From: Mycobacterium sp. 141
GTDB taxonomy: Bacteria; Actinomycetota; Actinomycetes; Mycobacteriales; Mycobacteriaceae
Reading direction: 5' to 3'
Assembly (NCBI RefSeq): GCF_000382405.1
Contig: NZ_KB908272.1
Span: 1-64,000, forward strand
DNA: 64,000 bases
Below, in pieces: positions 11,427-19,994 of this stretch. The notes beneath the pieces are model-generated. The model did not search any database. It was given only the letters and a program-made list of their open reading frames with translations, and was not told the DNA's origin. The translations under genes were made by a program, and so were the position numbers. Position 1 is the stretch's first letter; each line of letters opens with the position of its first letter.

Positions 11427-12047
11427 TCAGCCGATCTTGCGGTCGCGACTCTTGCGCCGGGAAGCCAGTTCATCCTCCGGGGCGGCGATCGACTCACCGC
11501 CGTCGGCGCGCTCACCCGGGAAGTCCGCGATGGCGCCGGTCAATTCGCGCATGGCACCCGATACGGCGATTCCGAACACCCCCTGGCCGCCCTGCAGGAG
11601 GTCGACCACCTCCTCGGCCGAGGTGCACTCGTAGACCGTGGTGCCGTCGGAGAACAGCGTGATGTTGGCCAGATCCTGGACGCCGCGCTGGCGCAGATGA
11701 TCCACAGCCACGCGGATGTTGTGCAGCGAGATGCCGGTATCGAGCAATCGCTTGACAATCTTCAGGACAAGGATGTCCTTGAACGAGTACAGCCGCTGGC
11801 TCCCGGAGCCGGCCGCACCGCGAATCGAAGGCACCACCAACGACGTGCGGGCCCAGTAGTCCAACTGCCGGTAGGTGATACCTGCGATCTGGCAGGCACT
11901 CGGACCGCGGTAACCGACCAGTTCGTCTGGCACAGAATCGTCGGGGAACAACCCGCCCTGAACAGGCTGGGCAGCCGGCCGAACAGGCGCATCGACCTCG
12001 CTTCCGGTGGTGAGATCCAACTCTCCCTGCCGTGGCGTGTCACCCAC
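11427..12047 (-). CDS. MerR-family transcriptional regulator (Rv1830-like)
   Basis: A 206-residue regulator with a MerR winged-helix domain in the first ~110 residues: YRGPSACQIAGITYRQLDYWARTSLV, then SQRLYSFKDILVLKIVKRLLDTGISL. The C-terminal part (QGVFGIAVSGAMRELTGAI) is a variable effector region ending in a charged tail. It corresponds to Rv1830, implicated in cell-division control in M. tuberculosis. I chose GTG 12047, preceded by AGAGGA; the frame is open further upstream but without a ribosome binding site. It lies just upstream of the riboswitch/gcvP unit and after the bifunctional nuclease. DNA targets are unknown from the sequence. Confidence 0.9.
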   Translation of the reverse strand: MGDTPRQGELDLTTGSEVDAPVRPAAQPVQGGLFPDDSVPDELVGYRGPSACQIAGITYRQLDYWARTSLVVPSIRGAAGSGSQRLYSFKDILVLKIVKRLLDTGISLHNIRVAVDHLRQRGVQDLANITLFSDGTTVYECTSAEEVVDLLQGGQGVFGIAVSGAMRELTGAIADFPGERADGGESIAAPEDELASRRKSRDRKIG

Positions 12048-12286
12048 TGTGAATCCTCTCGCCGATCGAACCCGCCTACCCTCACCGCCGCCGTGACCTG
12101 CACCGCAGCGGGTTTGCTGCGAGCCCGAATGTGTCGAGCATACGCTTCCCGCCGAGCCCTCACTGCTCGTCACCCTCAAAGTATGGCTGCCCAAAACGGA
12201 CTTGGATGACACCCACACCGCGTGTCGAGGCCCATCAGGTCAGTTGAGACGCATCCGTGACCTCGGCGCCCTGAGGTGGCTGACGG

Positions 12287-12781
12287 TCATGTTGCCTTGA
12301 AGTCGTCAGGCGACACGCTGTCGAGGAACTCTTTGAACTTCTCCACCTCGTCCTCGCGGACGGTGCCGGCAGCTTCTTCGTCGTTTTCGTCCGGGATCAG
12401 CAGCCCGGCCTCGGCCAGCACTGCCTCCTCCACGTAGATCGGCACCCCGACCCGCAACGCGATGGCCACCGAATCAGAAGGCCTGGCCGACACCGTGATA
12501 TCCCGATCGAAGATCAGGTCAGCGTAGAACGTGCCTTCCTGCAGGTCGACGATCCGCACCTCTTTCAATGAATGCCCAAGTGCGGCAATGAGATCTCGGA
12601 TCAAATCATGCGTCAGCGGTCGGGCCGGCTCGACACCCTGCTGTTCCAGCACGATGGCGGCGGCCTCCGACTGCCCGATCCAGATCGGTAGGTAGCGATC
12701 GCCATTGGACTCGCGCAGCAGCAGCACAGGCTGGTTCTGCGGCTGTTCCACGCGAATGCCCACTACCCGAACCTCAGCCAT
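12287..12781 (-). CDS. Bifunctional nuclease family protein (DUF151, Rv1829-like)
   Basis: A 164-residue BFN-type protein, the usual family length. MAEVRVVGIRVEQPQNQPVL at the start, then LPIWIGQSEAAAI and the SARPSDSVAIALRVGVPIYV segment typical of DUF151. Plant members have DNase/RNase activity; the bacterial role is not settled. ATG 12781 follows GGAGGG at a good distance. It lies between the two MerR genes on the same strand, 109 bp after the upstream MerR stop. Confidence 0.93.
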   Translation of the reverse strand: MAEVRVVGIRVEQPQNQPVLLLRESNGDRYLPIWIGQSEAAAIVLEQQGVEPARPLTHDLIRDLIAALGHSLKEVRIVDLQEGTFYADLIFDRDITVSARPSDSVAIALRVGVPIYVEEAVLAEAGLLIPDENDEEAAGTVREDEVEKFKEFLDSVSPDDFKAT

Positions 12782-12890
12782 CTGTGCCTGCCCTCCGCAC
12801 CGCTGTGCTGCTTCGTCGCTTATATCCGTCTGTCGCTGATTCGTCGGAGGCACACCTCAACGAAATAGCTGTCGAATACGAGTCTAATCC

Positions 12891-13625
12891 TCAGCGGTCG
12901 AGAACGTCTCGCACCGCCGACTTGATCAACGACGTGTGCAAGGTGATCGCCAGCGCGGCCACCTCCCTGGCCAGATCGTCGGCCCGGTCACGGGCCCCGG
13001 CCTTGCCGGCCTTGACCATTGGTCCGGCAATCTGGGCGATCAGGTCGGATTGCCGGTCGGCAGCCGACCGGAACGCGCGCAGATGGCGTGGCTCCACGCC
13101 GTAATCTGCAAGCGCGCCGGCACACTGCGCGATCACCACGGAATGCTCGTCGAAGAACCCGCCCGGTCCGGTGGTGATCACGCCGTTCTTGACCAGCGCG
13201 CCCAAGAGCTCGTCCTCGACACCTGATCGAGCCAGCAGGTCCTCGCGCGACAACCGCACCTGAGTCGGCGCCATGGCCGACGCTGCTGCTGCGCCGTCAG
13301 TCGGTTCCACTGCCACCAAACGCGGTACGCCGTAACCGGATCCACTCTGGGGCAACTCGCCGTCGGGCTGGGCGTCCAGTTGCGCCTTGATCACCTTCAG
13401 TGGCAGGTACTGGTCCCGTTGTGCCGTCAGGACGAACCGCAGCCGCGCACAGTCGTACGCGGTGAACCGCCGATACCCCGACGCTGTGCGCTCCGGAGTG
13501 ACCAACCCTTCGGCTTCCAGGAACCGGATCTTCGAGATCGTCACGTCCGGAAAGTCACCGCGGAGCAGGTCGAGGACAGCACCAATCGACATCCCGGCAA
13601 GAGCTGGGCGGTCAGGCTGAGTCAT
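12891..13625 (-). CDS. MerR-family transcriptional regulator (Rv1828-like)
   Basis: A 244-residue regulator with an N-terminal MerR HTH (MSIGAVLDLLRGDFPDVTISKIRFLEAEGLVTPERTASGYRRF, residues ~11-55) and a long C-terminal region that is larger than the usual MerR effector domain. It is the counterpart of Rv1828, adjacent to garA in M. tuberculosis. ATG 13625 is chosen (GAAGAG ahead); an upstream in-frame ATG at 13652 would nearly touch the garA stop. It is followed by the DUF151 gene. What it senses is unknown. Confidence 0.92.
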   Translation of the reverse strand: MTQPDRPALAGMSIGAVLDLLRGDFPDVTISKIRFLEAEGLVTPERTASGYRRFTAYDCARLRFVLTAQRDQYLPLKVIKAQLDAQPDGELPQSGSGYGVPRLVAVEPTDGAAAASAMAPTQVRLSREDLLARSGVEDELLGALVKNGVITTGPGGFFDEHSVVIAQCAGALADYGVEPRHLRAFRSAADRQSDLIAQIAGPMVKAGKAGARDRADDLAREVAALAITLHTSLIKSAVRDVLDR

Positions 13626-13659
13626 CGGCTCTTCGCCTGTGTCCGCGAGCACTCATAAG

Positions 13660-14142
13660 CTAGCCGGTCGAGCCACTGTCGTCGTCGGACCTGGGGCCGG
13701 TCAGGAACACCAGCCGGAACTTGCCGATCTGCACCTCGTCGCCATTGGCGAGCACGGCAGAGTCGACCGGTTCGCGGTTGACGTAGGTGCCGTTGAGGCT
13801 GCCGACGTCGACAACCTGGAACTCGGCACCCTCCAACCGGAACTCGGCGTGGCGACGGCTCACGGTCACGTCATCGAGGAAGATGTCGCTGTCCGGATGC
13901 CGCCCGGCCGAGGTGGTCGGCTGGTCGAGAAGGAAACGCGAGCCCGCATTCGGGCCACGTTTTACGACGAGCAAAGCCGAACCCGAGGGCAGGCCCTCAA
14001 CCCCGGAGACGGTGCCCTCGGCGCTCTTCGCGGCAGGGGCGTCCAGTTCGTTGAGGAAGTCCGCACGGAAGACGGATGTCGTCTCCACCGTAACTTCGTC
14101 AGACGTCTGGTCAGCCCCCAGATTGCTGTCCTTGTCCGTCAC
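13660..14142 (-). CDS. garA: GarA, FHA-domain regulator of the 2-oxoglutarate node
   Basis: A 160-residue FHA protein. The N-terminal VETTSVF segment contains Thr21 and Thr22, the PknB and PknG phosphorylation sites in M. tuberculosis GarA. The FHA domain (~residues 55-145) has GRHPDSDIFLDD, SRRHAEF and NGTYVN, the phosphothreonine-binding loops. Unphosphorylated GarA controls 2-oxoglutarate dehydrogenase, NAD-glutamate dehydrogenase and glutamate synthase; phosphorylation switches it off. Start GTG 14142 has GAGGAGC ahead. It is in the gcvH-garA-merR cluster, and a PknG-like kinase lies at 52978-54972. Confidence 0.97.
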   Translation of the reverse strand: MTDKDSNLGADQTSDEVTVETTSVFRADFLNELDAPAAKSAEGTVSGVEGLPSGSALLVVKRGPNAGSRFLLDQPTTSAGRHPDSDIFLDDVTVSRRHAEFRLEGAEFQVVDVGSLNGTYVNREPVDSAVLANGDEVQIGKFRLVFLTGPRSDDDSGSTG

Positions 14143-14319
14143 CCGCTGCTCCTCACTGGCTGCTGTGGCGTTGCCCGGCGGGGCCCCCAGCCGTCGTCGG
14201 TGTCACGTCGACCGTACCGCGCAATGGGCCTTGTTGTGTCCACCAACGCCGGATCCGATGTGGTGGAAATCTGCGCGTTACGTACGGCCGAACAGGTCGA
14301 TGCAAACCCTAACAACTCG

Positions 14320-14715
14320 TTACTCCGACGCGACCGCGCGGTAGCCGTCGGCGTCGAGCAGGCCGGTCAGCGCGTCCGCGAGCACACCGGACTCCAGCTT
14401 GAGGTCCACGAGCCAACCCTCACCGTACGGATCGGAGTTGACCAGCTGCGGGTTGGCTTCCAGATCACCGTTGACAGCAATGACTTTCGCTGTCACCGGT
14501 GCATACAGATCCGACACCGACTTGGTCGATTCCACCTCGCCGAACGAGTCACCTGCGGTCAGGTCGGTGCCGACATCCGGCAGTTGAACGAACACCACGT
14601 CGCCCAAAGCCGACTGGGCGTAGTCGGTGATACCCACGCGTACCACGTCATCGCCGGTGCGCTGCACCCACTCGTGCTCGGATGTGTAGTACAGCTCGGC
14701 TGGGATCTCGCTCAC
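14320..14715 (-). CDS. gcvH: Glycine cleavage system H protein
   Basis: A 131-residue H protein that carries the lipoyl arm shuttling the aminomethyl intermediate among the P, T and L proteins. The lipoyl lysine is K65 in FGEVESTKSVSDL, and the C-terminal NSDPYGEGWLVDLKL is conserved. Start GTG 14715 follows TAGGAG. It is transcribed with the DUF881 genes upstream and garA downstream (177-bp gap). GcvP is in the same window; GcvT is not. Confidence 0.97.
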   Translation of the reverse strand: MSEIPAELYYTSEHEWVQRTGDDVVRVGITDYAQSALGDVVFVQLPDVGTDLTAGDSFGEVESTKSVSDLYAPVTAKVIAVNGDLEANPQLVNSDPYGEGWLVDLKLESGVLADALTGLLDADGYRAVASE

Positions 14716-14759
14716 GGCGCTCCTAGGTTGTCAGGGGTCGGGTCAGGTCGCTCGGAAGC

Positions 14760-15659
14760 TCACTTGACGGGCTGAGCGTATTGGCGTGGTTTCGGTTGCC
14801 GCAAGGCGGTCACGTCGACCCGCTCGGCTTGTTGTACCACCATCGTCCCGCCAACCCGCTTGATACTGTCCATCGCGCCGCCGGGAATGTTCATCGCCGC
14901 TGCGAGCGTGGGAGGATCGCCAATCGCCAGAACCGAATAGGGCGGCTGCAGAGCGACGTTGTCGATCGTGAGCCGGCCGGGTGTGCCGACCACCCACGTG
15001 TCGACGCCGACGCGTACAGCACTTTGCTGATCTGCCCCACCGCCACGGATCTCGATGGCCTCGGCGCCGGCCGCGCGCAGTTCGTTGATGACATCGAGCA
15101 TGGTCTCGGCCGACACCCCCGGCGCGGTGTCGTCGATGGTCAGGGTCACGCCAGGGCCCGTCGCCCCGACCGTGCCGATCTGGATGGACAGGGCGGCCAA
15201 GCGGGCTTGGGCGTTCTCGATCGCGGCCTGATCGCTGCTGCCCGACGCCTGGAGCTGTTGCAGCGTCCGCTGCAGATCGGCCACCTCCGTATTCAGCGAT
15301 GCCTCACGCTGCTGCAGAGAATCCAGCAGGATCAACAGGTCGGCCGGACGTGCGGTCTCCAGAGAATCACCCGAATCGTTTTGCCGGACCTGGGTGACGA
15401 TCGCCACGCCGAGCAATACGCACAGCAGCAGCCCGAGCGCGCCAAACATCAACTGGGAGCGGCCTCGGCGCACGACGGCCAGATTCGCCCACCGGTTGCG
15501 CGGCGTGTCGTTCGGCATCTCGTGCCTGCCGTGGTGCTCCGCCTTGTGCTGGCCGGTTTCCGTGACATCCTGGGACGCATTCTCGCCGGCCGGAGCATGA
15601 GCCGCCGCAGGCGGGCGGGCGGGCAACTCAGCGTCCTTCGGGTGCTCGGCTTCACTCAT
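14760..15659 (-). CDS. DUF881 membrane protein (Rv1825-like)
   Basis: A 299-residue protein with a ~75-residue hydrophilic, Ala/Pro-rich cytoplasmic N-terminus, one membrane segment (LMFGALGLLLCVLLGVAIV), a coiled coil (SLQQREASLNTEVADLQRTLQQLQ) and an extracytoplasmic DUF881 domain. In Firmicutes the DUF881 protein YlxW and Sbp sit beside ftsZ. I chose ATG 15659, one base after the stop of sbp; the frame extends upstream only by overlapping sbp. It is the second of two DUF881 genes flanking sbp. Confidence 0.9.
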   Translation of the reverse strand: MSEAEHPKDAELPARPPAAAHAPAGENASQDVTETGQHKAEHHGRHEMPNDTPRNRWANLAVVRRGRSQLMFGALGLLLCVLLGVAIVTQVRQNDSGDSLETARPADLLILLDSLQQREASLNTEVADLQRTLQQLQASGSSDQAAIENAQARLAALSIQIGTVGATGPGVTLTIDDTAPGVSAETMLDVINELRAAGAEAIEIRGGGADQQSAVRVGVDTWVVGTPGRLTIDNVALQPPYSVLAIGDPPTLAAAMNIPGGAMDSIKRVGGTMVVQQAERVDVTALRQPKPRQYAQPVK

Positions 15660-15660
15660 G

Positions 15661-15993
15661 TCAGGCGCCGAACAGCCTGCGGCGCAACGCGGCAGCGTTG
15701 CCGAAGATCCGGATGCCCAGCACGACGATGATCGCCGTCGACAGCTGGGTGCCCACCCCCAACTGGTCACCGACATACACGATCAACGCCGCGACCAGCA
15801 CGTTGAAGACGAACGAGATGACGAACACCTTGGAGTCGAAGATGCGTTCCAGGTAGGCGCGCAGCCCACCGAACACCGCATCAAGCGCCGCGACGACGGC
15901 GATCGGCAGGTAGGGCTCGACGAACTCAGGCACGTTGGGATGAAACACCAGACCCAACACGATCCCGACGACAAGTGCGGCGATTCCGATCAT
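15661..15993 (-). CDS. sbp: Small basic protein, Sbp family (DUF1290)
   Basis: A 110-residue, three-TM protein. MIGIAALVVGIVLGLVF at the N-terminus, the invariant VFGGLRAYLE loop around residue 42 and a basic tail RRRLFGA define the Sbp family, which in many bacteria sits beside cell-division or DUF881 genes. It lies between two DUF881 genes: stop one base from the start of the downstream one, 24 bp after the upstream one. A physical complex with DUF881 proteins is likely (inference). Confidence 0.9.
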   Translation of the reverse strand: MIGIAALVVGIVLGLVFHPNVPEFVEPYLPIAVVAALDAVFGGLRAYLERIFDSKVFVISFVFNVLVAALIVYVGDQLGVGTQLSTAIIVVLGIRIFGNAAALRRRLFGA

Positions 15994-16016
15994 CTACCCG
16001 GTCAATCCTGTGTATC

Positions 16017-16937
16017 TCAAGGCCGTCCAATCTGCTTGGCGAAGTTGACATCCCGCACCGGCACCGCCGGCACACTGAGGCCGTCACCGGCGCTCACGCT
16101 GACCTCGACACCGTACGAGGTCTCCAGCAACCGCAGCCGTTGCAGCCCGGGGCTGCGGTTGAAGGTGTCGGCCATCCCGTGCGGCGGGCCAATGGCCACG
16201 ATGGCATACGGACTGGTGATCGGCTGATTGTCGACCAGGATCCCACCGCCGGCCTGCCGGATGGTGACTCCTGCACCGATCCGCACGCCGCCGACCGCAA
16301 TGGCCTCGGCGCCACTGACCCACAGCGAATTGACCACGAGTTGCAGGTCACGGTCGAGGATCACCTGCTGGCTGCCCGCCACCCGCTGCTTGGACACGTC
16401 GCTGAGGTCCTTCGACATGCCCGGATCGGTCACTGTGACGGTCAGGCCCGGACCGATCATCGGTGTTGCGGCGGCCACGATATTGGCCGTGTCGAGATCG
16501 CTGAGCAACTGTCGGCCGTTCTCGTCCATACCCAGTTTGGCGTGTCGCTCGGCATCCACTCGATCCGTCAGCGCATCCCGCGCAGCACTGGCGTGTCGCG
16601 TCGCGGCCTCCACCGCCCGCACTCGGCCGGCCAGGGTGTGCTGGGCCTCTCGGGCGGCCGGCGCCGTGATCTGGGCCTGTGCGGCCGCGACCGCGAAGAC
16701 GGTGGCAATCGCCAGCGCAGCCAGCACTTGCCAGGCCCATTCGCCGAGCCGGCGCCGCGGTTTCGCACCCGCCTCCCGGGCGGCGGCCGCCGCGGCATAG
16801 CCGGGGTCCAGATGCTCTGACAACAACGACCGCAGCAGTGAAGGCACCGGGATACGCACCGGCGCGTCGGCGTCGTGGGTGTTCAGCCCGGCGCCTGAGG
16901 CGTAGCCCCCGAGTTCGCTGCCTCCAGAAGTGCTCAT
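16017..16937 (-). CDS. DUF881 membrane protein (Rv1823-like)
   Basis: A 306-residue paralogue of the DUF881 gene at 14760-15659. Hydrophilic N-terminus, a membrane segment near residue 70-90 (WQVLAALAIATVFAVAAAQ), a coiled-coil region and the extracytoplasmic domain with GPGLTVTVTDPG and a VDNQPITSPYAIVAIGP stretch that aligns with the paralogue's IDNVALQPPYSVLAIGD. The pair probably work together around Sbp. Start ATG 16937; the pgsA2-like gene is 13 bp upstream. Confidence 0.9.
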   Translation of the reverse strand: MSTSGGSELGGYASGAGLNTHDADAPVRIPVPSLLRSLLSEHLDPGYAAAAAAREAGAKPRRRLGEWAWQVLAALAIATVFAVAAAQAQITAPAAREAQHTLAGRVRAVEAATRHASAARDALTDRVDAERHAKLGMDENGRQLLSDLDTANIVAAATPMIGPGLTVTVTDPGMSKDLSDVSKQRVAGSQQVILDRDLQLVVNSLWVSGAEAIAVGGVRIGAGVTIRQAGGGILVDNQPITSPYAIVAIGPPHGMADTFNRSPGLQRLRLLETSYGVEVSVSAGDGLSVPAVPVRDVNFAKQIGRP

Positions 16938-16950
16938 GGGCGCTCTCGGC

Positions 16951-17580
16951 TCATCGCGGCAACCTAGGGAGGTGGCGCACCACCAACACCACCTGAATGA
17001 GATACAGCACCGCCGACCACAGATACAGCGCCATGCCCCAGATCAGGAACGCCCAGCCGCAGTACAGAATCACCTTGCTCCACAACGCATCCCACTGTCC
17101 GAACAGAACCAGAGGAAACCCCGACATCAGCGCGAACGTGGCAGCCTTGCCGATGTAGGTCACCGACAGGGCGGCGAGCCCGCGGCTGCGTATCACCGGC
17201 AAGGTGGCAGCCAACACCAGATCGCGTCCGATCAACGTGGCCACGAACCACCACGGCACCACGCCATACAGCGCGAGCGCCAGCGGGACGGTCACCATGT
17301 AGATCCGGTCCACAAGTGGATCGAGCAGCTCACCCAGCCGCGAGGATTGGTTGGCCATCAGGCGGGCGATCTTGCCGTCGGCCCAGTCCGAGAACCCGCT
17401 GAACATCAGCACCGCGACCGCCCATGCGTTCGCGTGGGCGCCGAACAGCAGCCACAGGAACACCGGCACCAGCACCAGCCGCAGCACGCTGAGCGCGTTG
17501 GGCACAGTCACTATCCGGTCCGGCACCGCGGTCGCGTCGGAAGCCGCGCTCCTGCCCTGGGGAGCAGGCGCGTTGTCCAT
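16951..17580 (-). CDS. pgsA2: CDP-alcohol phosphatidyltransferase (PgsA2-like)
   Basis: A 209-residue integral-membrane enzyme with the CDP-alcohol phosphotransferase motif D-G-x2-A-R-x8-G-x3-D-x3-D, seen as DGKIAR then GELLDPLVD around residues 69-91. It transfers a phosphatidyl group from CDP-diacylglycerol to an alcohol acceptor. By position and length it is the Rv1822 counterpart, annotated as a phosphatidylglycerophosphate or cardiolipin synthase; the acceptor is not decided by the sequence. It begins 9 bp after the stop of secA2 and precedes the DUF881-Sbp set. Confidence 0.92.
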   Translation of the reverse strand: MDNAPAPQGRSAASDATAVPDRIVTVPNALSVLRLVLVPVFLWLLFGAHANAWAVAVLMFSGFSDWADGKIARLMANQSSRLGELLDPLVDRIYMVTVPLALALYGVVPWWFVATLIGRDLVLAATLPVIRSRGLAALSVTYIGKAATFALMSGFPLVLFGQWDALWSKVILYCGWAFLIWGMALYLWSAVLYLIQVVLVVRHLPRLPR

Positions 17581-17589
17581 GGCTAAAAC

Positions 17590-19923
17590 TTAGCGGAACA
17601 CCCCGGGCAGGCTCAGTGCAGACATGGTGTCGTCGTTGAGCGGGTTGTCGTGAACCATGTAGGTCCACGTCGAGGTGGGCCGTGCCAGTTTGGACAGATC
17701 GACGCCGGGTTCGTCCTCGATCGAGTCCGCGGTGTCGAAGGTCTGCTGGGCCGCCTCGATGGCGTCGGCGGCCAGCGAGGCGAACGCGTCCACGGCCATC
17801 CGGTGGAACTCGTCGAGCGGGTTCTGCCTCCCCAAAGCCCTCAGGTGGATGCTCTCGCGGATATCGGCAAGGTAGGCAAGATGCTCGCACCAGCCGCGGT
17901 CCAGGTGATACAGCATGATCAGCCGGCAGATCTTGACCAGCTTGGCCTCGGCGTCCTCGCCGAGAACCTCGACCAGACTGTCGTAGCGTTCCGGCGAACG
18001 TTCCCGGAGCTCGTCACGCGCGGTCTCGGTGCGTAGCAAGGTGTCGCGCCGGTCCACGATGATGGCGCGCTGCTGGGCGATCAGCTGGTTGTAGCGCCAG
18101 GTGTTGGCGTGCACGTCCAGTAGCCGGCCCTCCGCCACGCGCTGCGCGTGGTCGAGCAGCCCGGCAGCCTTGGGATTGACGATCCGGCCGTTCTCGTCCG
18201 TCTCGGTCGGTAGTTTGCCGCTGTCCAGGTGGGCGGCCACCACGTCGTCTTCCCAGCTGGAGAAGAACACCGACGAGCCGGGGTCACCCTGGCGGCCGGC
18301 GCGGCCGCGCAGCTGATTATCCAGCCGCTCGGTGTGGTGTCGACCGGTACCGACCACGTGCAGACCGCCGAGTTCGGCCACTTCATCGTGGCTGGATTCA
18401 TCGGAGCCGCCCAACCGAATGTCGGTACCGCGTCCGGCCATCTGGGTGGACACCGTGACCGATCCGAGCTTTCCGGCCTCGGCGATCACCGCGGCCTCCT
18501 CGGCGTCGTTCTTTGCGTTGAGAACCACGGCGGGAACCCCGGCTTTGACCAGCTTCTCGTGCAGCTCTTCGGATTCGGCGACATCGTGGGTGCCGACCAA
18601 GACGGGTTGTCCGGTCGCGTGCACCTCGGCGATGTGCTCGACGATCGCGTCGGTCTTGGCCGCGGCGGTGATGTACACCCGGTCGGTTTCGTCCGCACGG
18701 ATGTTGGGCATGTTCGACGGGATCGGCGACACGCCGAGCTTGTAGAACTGGCGCAGCTGCTCGCCGGCAGCGAGCGCGGTGCCGGTCATGCCGCACACGG
18801 TCGGATAGCGGTTGACCAGTGCCTGGACGGTGATGGTGTCGAGCACCTCACCGGTCTCGGTGGTCTCGATGCCCTCCTTGGCCTCAACCGCGGCCTGCAA
18901 CCCGTCGGGCCATCGCTGTAGCGAGGCGATGCGGCCACGCGAGGCGTTGATGAGGTGCACCGCGTTGTCGCGCACGATGTAGTGCACATCGCGCTGCAGC
19001 AGCACGTGTGCGTGCAGCGCCACGTTGACCTCGGTGAGCGTGGTGCCGACATGCTCCTCGGAGTACAGGTCGATGTTGCCCAGTCGGGCTTCCAACTTGC
19101 GGGCCCCGGTGTCGGTGAGGTGCACGTTGCGGTTGTCGTCGTCGGTGTCGTAGTCAGTGCCTGCGGTGAGTTCGCCGACCAGTCGGATGACCTCGACCCG
19201 GGGCTGCTCGCGGTGGCTCGTACCCGCCAGCACGAGCGGCACCAGCGCCTCGTCGACCAGCACCGAGTCGGCCTCGTCGATGAGCGCGACATCGGGGTTT
19301 GGCGACACCAGATCGGCGACGTCGGTGACCAGCTGATCACGCAGGACGTCGAAGCCGATCTCGTTGACCGACGCATAGGTGACATCGCACTCGTAGGCCG
19401 CGCGGCGCTCCTCGGCCGTCGAATCCTCGGTGATCCAGCCGACCGTCAGCCCCAGCGCCTCCAGCAGCGGACTCATCCATTCCGCGTCGCGCTTGGCCAG
19501 GTAGTCGTTGATGGTGATGACGTGCACATTGCGCCCGCCGATGGCGTAACCGGCCGCGGCGATCGCGCCGGACAGGGTCTTGCCCTCGCCGGTCGCCATC
19601 TCGACGACGTCACCGGCCAGCATGCGCAGCGCGGCCAGCAACTGCACGTCAAAGGGCCGCAGCCCGGTGGCTCGTTCGGCGGCCTCGCGGGCGATGGCCA
19701 GGAACTGCGGAATGTCAGCGGCCGCGGCCAGGTCCTCCAGCTGCAGCAGCTTGGCGGCCTTGGTCAGCTGCTCGTCGTCGAGGCCGGCGGCCTTCTCCTC
19801 GAACTTGTCGGCGCCTTTTACCTCCGTGAGCGAGCGGGCCTCGTTGCGCTCGGTGGTGGCACCCAGTAGCTTCCAGAACTTGCTGCTCAAGCGCCCCGGT
19901 TTGGCGCTGGACGTCTTCGGCAC
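17590..19923 (-). CDS. secA2: Accessory preprotein translocase ATPase SecA2
   Basis: A 777-residue SecA homologue, shorter than SecA1 (~950) and lacking the C-terminal zinc tail, as expected for mycobacterial SecA2. Walker A MATGEGKT at 109-116 contains Lys115, the residue known as K115 in M. tuberculosis SecA2; DEAD-like ALIDEADSVLVDEA follows. SecA2 exports a limited set of proteins, some without signal peptides, with SecYEG. Start GTG 19923 has no ribosome binding site but a TAACGT -10 element ends 6 nt upstream, suggesting a leaderless mRNA. It leads the minus-strand cluster pgsA2, DUF881, sbp, DUF881. Confidence 0.96.
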   Translation of the reverse strand: MPKTSSAKPGRLSSKFWKLLGATTERNEARSLTEVKGADKFEEKAAGLDDEQLTKAAKLLQLEDLAAAADIPQFLAIAREAAERATGLRPFDVQLLAALRMLAGDVVEMATGEGKTLSGAIAAAGYAIGGRNVHVITINDYLAKRDAEWMSPLLEALGLTVGWITEDSTAEERRAAYECDVTYASVNEIGFDVLRDQLVTDVADLVSPNPDVALIDEADSVLVDEALVPLVLAGTSHREQPRVEVIRLVGELTAGTDYDTDDDNRNVHLTDTGARKLEARLGNIDLYSEEHVGTTLTEVNVALHAHVLLQRDVHYIVRDNAVHLINASRGRIASLQRWPDGLQAAVEAKEGIETTETGEVLDTITVQALVNRYPTVCGMTGTALAAGEQLRQFYKLGVSPIPSNMPNIRADETDRVYITAAAKTDAIVEHIAEVHATGQPVLVGTHDVAESEELHEKLVKAGVPAVVLNAKNDAEEAAVIAEAGKLGSVTVSTQMAGRGTDIRLGGSDESSHDEVAELGGLHVVGTGRHHTERLDNQLRGRAGRQGDPGSSVFFSSWEDDVVAAHLDSGKLPTETDENGRIVNPKAAGLLDHAQRVAEGRLLDVHANTWRYNQLIAQQRAIIVDRRDTLLRTETARDELRERSPERYDSLVEVLGEDAEAKLVKICRLIMLYHLDRGWCEHLAYLADIRESIHLRALGRQNPLDEFHRMAVDAFASLAADAIEAAQQTFDTADSIEDEPGVDLSKLARPTSTWTYMVHDNPLNDDTMSALSLPGVFR

Positions 19924-19929
19924 ACGTTC

Positions 19930-19935
19930 ACGTTA
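19930..19935 (-). promoter_or_regulatory. -10 element (TAACGT) of secA2, leaderless
   Basis: On the minus strand TAACGT is followed after six nt by the secA2 GTG, the spacing of leaderless mycobacterial promoters (TANNNT). Confidence 0.5.
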
Positions 19936-19982
19936 CGCGGCCGCCGGTCCGCGTCGTCCACGCCCGTGGCAGCGCCGCGGAG

Positions 19983-19988
19983 TACCTT
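19983..19988 (+). promoter_or_regulatory. -10 element (TACCTT) of ABC transporter 1, leaderless
   Basis: TACCTT ends six nt before ATG 19995, fitting a TANNNT -10 element with the start codon at or next to the transcription start. The same arrangement precedes the paralogous gene at 21954. Confidence 0.5.
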
Positions 19989-19994
19989 GCCCGC